From: an uncultured Streptococcus sp.
GTDB lineage: Bacteria > Bacillota > Bacilli > Lactobacillales > Streptococcaceae
Direction: 5' to 3'
Length of the DNA: 5,975 nucleotides
NCBI GenBank assembly: GCA_902470035.1
Contig: CABREZ010000079.1
Span: 1 to 5,975, forward strand
Shown: positions 5,280 through 5,975 of the stretch, in pieces
Layout of the letters: every line of letters starts with the position of its first letter
How positions within the stretch are numbered: position 1 is the stretch's first letter
Position numbers and translations under genes: made by a program
The notes under the pieces: generated by a model
Seen by the model: only the letters and a program-made list of their open reading frames with translations
Databases searched by the model: none
Told to the model about the DNA's origin: nothing

Positions 5280-5280
5280 T
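5254..5280 (+). promoter_or_regulatory. Possible T-box-independent promoter for the GNAT gene
   Basis: TTTACA (5254-5259) matches the -35 consensus in five of six bases, and AATAAT (5275-5280) matches the -10 in five of six, with a short 15-base spacer. Both lie inside the AT-rich inverted repeat. If used, RNA would start near 5287 and bypass the T-box. The short spacer and palindromic composition make this doubtful. Confidence 0.25.
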
Positions 5281-5365
5281 AAAAGGGATACAGTTCGAGC
5301 GGGGTGAGAACGAAATCCCAAAGTTCTCTTTGTGGACTGAGTATGTTTTTTGAAATGGAGGAAGG

Positions 5366-5926
5366 ATGACAAGAGCAACATTACCAGAACTTATAGAGAC
5401 CGAGCGCTTGATCTTACGAGTCCGTACAGTGACGGATGCTGAGGATATCCATGCCTACGCTAGTCTCCCAGAGGTTTCTTACCCAGCAGGTTTTCCGCCC
5501 GTTAAGACCTTGGAAGATGAGATTTATTACCTAGAACATATCCTTCCCGATCGTAATGAAAAGGACAATCTCCCAGCAGGCTATGGAATTGTGGTCAAAG
5601 GGACTGATAAAGTTATTGGCTCAGTTGATTTCAACCATCGCCACGAAGACGATGTACTGGAGATTGGCTATACCTTGCACCCAGACTTTTGGGGGAGAGG
5701 CTATGTGCCTGAAGCGGCGCGTGCCTTGATCAACCTCGCTTTTAAAAAATTGAATCTACACAAGATTGAATTGTCTTGCTTTGGTTACAATCTTCAAAGT
5801 CAACGAGTCGCTGAGAAGCTTGGTTTCACCCTTGAAGCTCGTATCCGAGACCGCAAAGATGCCCAAGGCAACCGCTGTGATGATTTGAGATATGGCTTGC
5901 TGAAGAGTGAGTGGGAGGTAGATTGA
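5366..5926 (+). CDS. GNAT family N-acetyltransferase, RimJ/RimL-like
   Basis: A 186-residue acetyl-CoA-dependent N-acetyltransferase of the RimJ/RimL (Acetyltransf_3) type. It has the typical opening IETERLILRVRTVTDAEDI, strand-loop IGSVDF (84-89), strand LEIGYTL (98-104), the acetyl-CoA pyrophosphate loop FWGRGYVPEAARAL (108-121, R/GxGxxxEA) and the closing N142-x-x-S145 ... EKLGF (150-154) that contacts the cofactor. Relatives acetylate ribosomal protein N-termini, aminoglycosides, polyamines or free amino acids; the substrate cannot be read from sequence. The ATG at 5366 has a strong ribosome site (GGAGG, 5357-5361). It is the first gene behind the T-box, so its expression should rise when a tRNA is uncharged, a setting more suggestive of amino-acid or translation stress than of drug resistance. 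It overlaps the next gene by one base (TGATG). Confidence 0.9.
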   Translation: MTRATLPELIETERLILRVRTVTDAEDIHAYASLPEVSYPAGFPPVKTLEDEIYYLEHILPDRNEKDNLPAGYGIVVKGTDKVIGSVDFNHRHEDDVLEIGYTLHPDFWGRGYVPEAARALINLAFKKLNLHKIELSCFGYNLQSQRVAEKLGFTLEARIRDRKDAQGNRCDDLRYGLLKSEWEVD

Positions 5927-5975
5927 TGCATGTTTTCATCATTGGAGCTCCAGCCTCAGGGAAAATGACCATTGG
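5926..5975 (+). CDS. P-loop ATPase/kinase-like protein (5' end only)
   Basis: Sixteen codons are visible before the window ends: MHVFIIGAPASGKMTI. This is a hydrophobic first strand followed by a P-loop, GAPASGKMT. The residue after GK is methionine rather than the usual S/T, with threonine next, a variant I recall from AAA/shikimate-kinase-like small nucleotide-binding proteins, so it need not be inactive. The ATG (5926-5928) overlaps the GNAT stop, and GGGAGG (5913-5918) with a 7-base spacer is a good ribosome site. It is transcribed from the T-box leader with the GNAT gene. In some streptococci I recall valS coming next. Substrate unknown. Confidence 0.75.
   Translation, partial: MHVFIIGAPASGKMTI

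Larger units (their letters stand above)
5187..5324 (+). repeat. Short direct repeats in the GNAT leader
   Basis: GAACGAAATC occurs at 5187-5196 and 5308-5317, and ATCCCAAAGT at 5213-5222 and 5315-5324; in the second location the two overlap. Just outside, CTTTGTG is found at 5167-5173 and 5328-5334, each followed four bases later by GAGT. Two perfect 10-base repeats within 140 bases are more than expected by chance and suggest duplication of a short RNA module. Confidence 0.6.
5161..5345 (+). other. Unassigned structured leader between T-box terminator and GNAT gene
   Basis: These bases encode no convincing protein, yet are rich in pairings. ATGTACCT (5161-5168) pairs with AGGTACAT (5203-5210). 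ATCCC (5213-5217) pairs with GGGAT (5237-5241). A 12-bp AT-rich hairpin lies at 5251-5279. GGGAT (5285-5289) pairs with ATCCC (5315-5319) around GTTC (5293-5296)/GAAC (5308-5311). GAGAAC (5306-5311) can instead pair with GTTCTC (5323-5328). AGTCCA (5179-5184) pairs with TGGACT (5333-5338), which could close the whole domain; GATGA before it and TGA after it have a kink-turn look. A run of six T follows at 5346-5351. I cannot assign it to a known riboswitch class. It may be a second cis-acting RNA, a 5' UTR control element, or a degenerate small repeat. Individual short stems can occur by chance. Confidence 0.4.

Noticed and set aside
5171..5345. Second tandem T-box: GTGCGATGAG resembles the 5' end of known stem I, and TTCGAGC at 5294-5300 resembles its 3' end.
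   Set aside because: No GGTGGNACC motif or second terminator follows, and the basal helix pairs poorly.
1..5975. CRISPR array, insertion sequence, phage, toxin-antitoxin or defence system.
   Set aside because: No spaced identical repeats, transposase, integrase or recognisable defence domains are present; gene content is core streptococcal.

Overview
The window looks like chromosomal DNA of a Streptococcus, most likely of the viridans (mitis/sanguinis) kind. The basis is close resemblance, from memory, of RecX, the TrmA/RlmD-type methyltransferase, the DUF1912 protein and the DUF402 start to streptococcal proteins, together with moderate GC, strong AGGAGG-type ribosome sites, extended -10 (TGnTATAAT) promoters and a Firmicute T-box leader. 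No mobile element, CRISPR array or phage gene is visible.

Layout. On the minus strand at the left edge is the first 18 codons of a DUF402 nucleoside-phosphatase-type gene (1-56) with its own promoter, and upstream of it recX (142-918). recX is divergent from rlmD (1072-2427); the two promoters are packed into about 50 bases, and the rlmD promoter places its start point on the ATG, so that mRNA is probably leaderless. rlmD heads a tight plus-strand cluster: an unlisted 34-residue helical micro-ORF (2445-2549), a DUF1858 protein (2559-2795), a DUF438-hemerythrin-PAS protein (2792-4138, ATGA overlap) and a DUF1912 protein (4141-4395). The DUF1858/DUF438 pair is probably a redox, oxygen or nitric-oxide sensing unit; this is inference from domains.

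A separate promoter with a roughly 90-base leader drives a small basic protein (4577-4924) with a Lys/Ala-rich histone-H1-like tail and a C-terminal helix-hairpin-helix.

Bases 4925-5365 hold no gene but are dense in regulation. A promoter is followed by a T-box leader (stem I, stem III, T-box motif, terminator ending at 5160). About 185 further bases of unassigned, repeat-rich, foldable sequence then lead to a GNAT acetyltransferase (5366-5926). This gene overlaps by one base the start of a P-loop kinase-like gene that runs off the window. In related streptococci I recall valS following these two genes, which would explain a T-box here, but it lies outside the window.

The least explained part is 5161-5345: short direct repeats, a 12-bp hairpin and mutually exclusive pairings placed between a T-box terminator and the first gene it controls.
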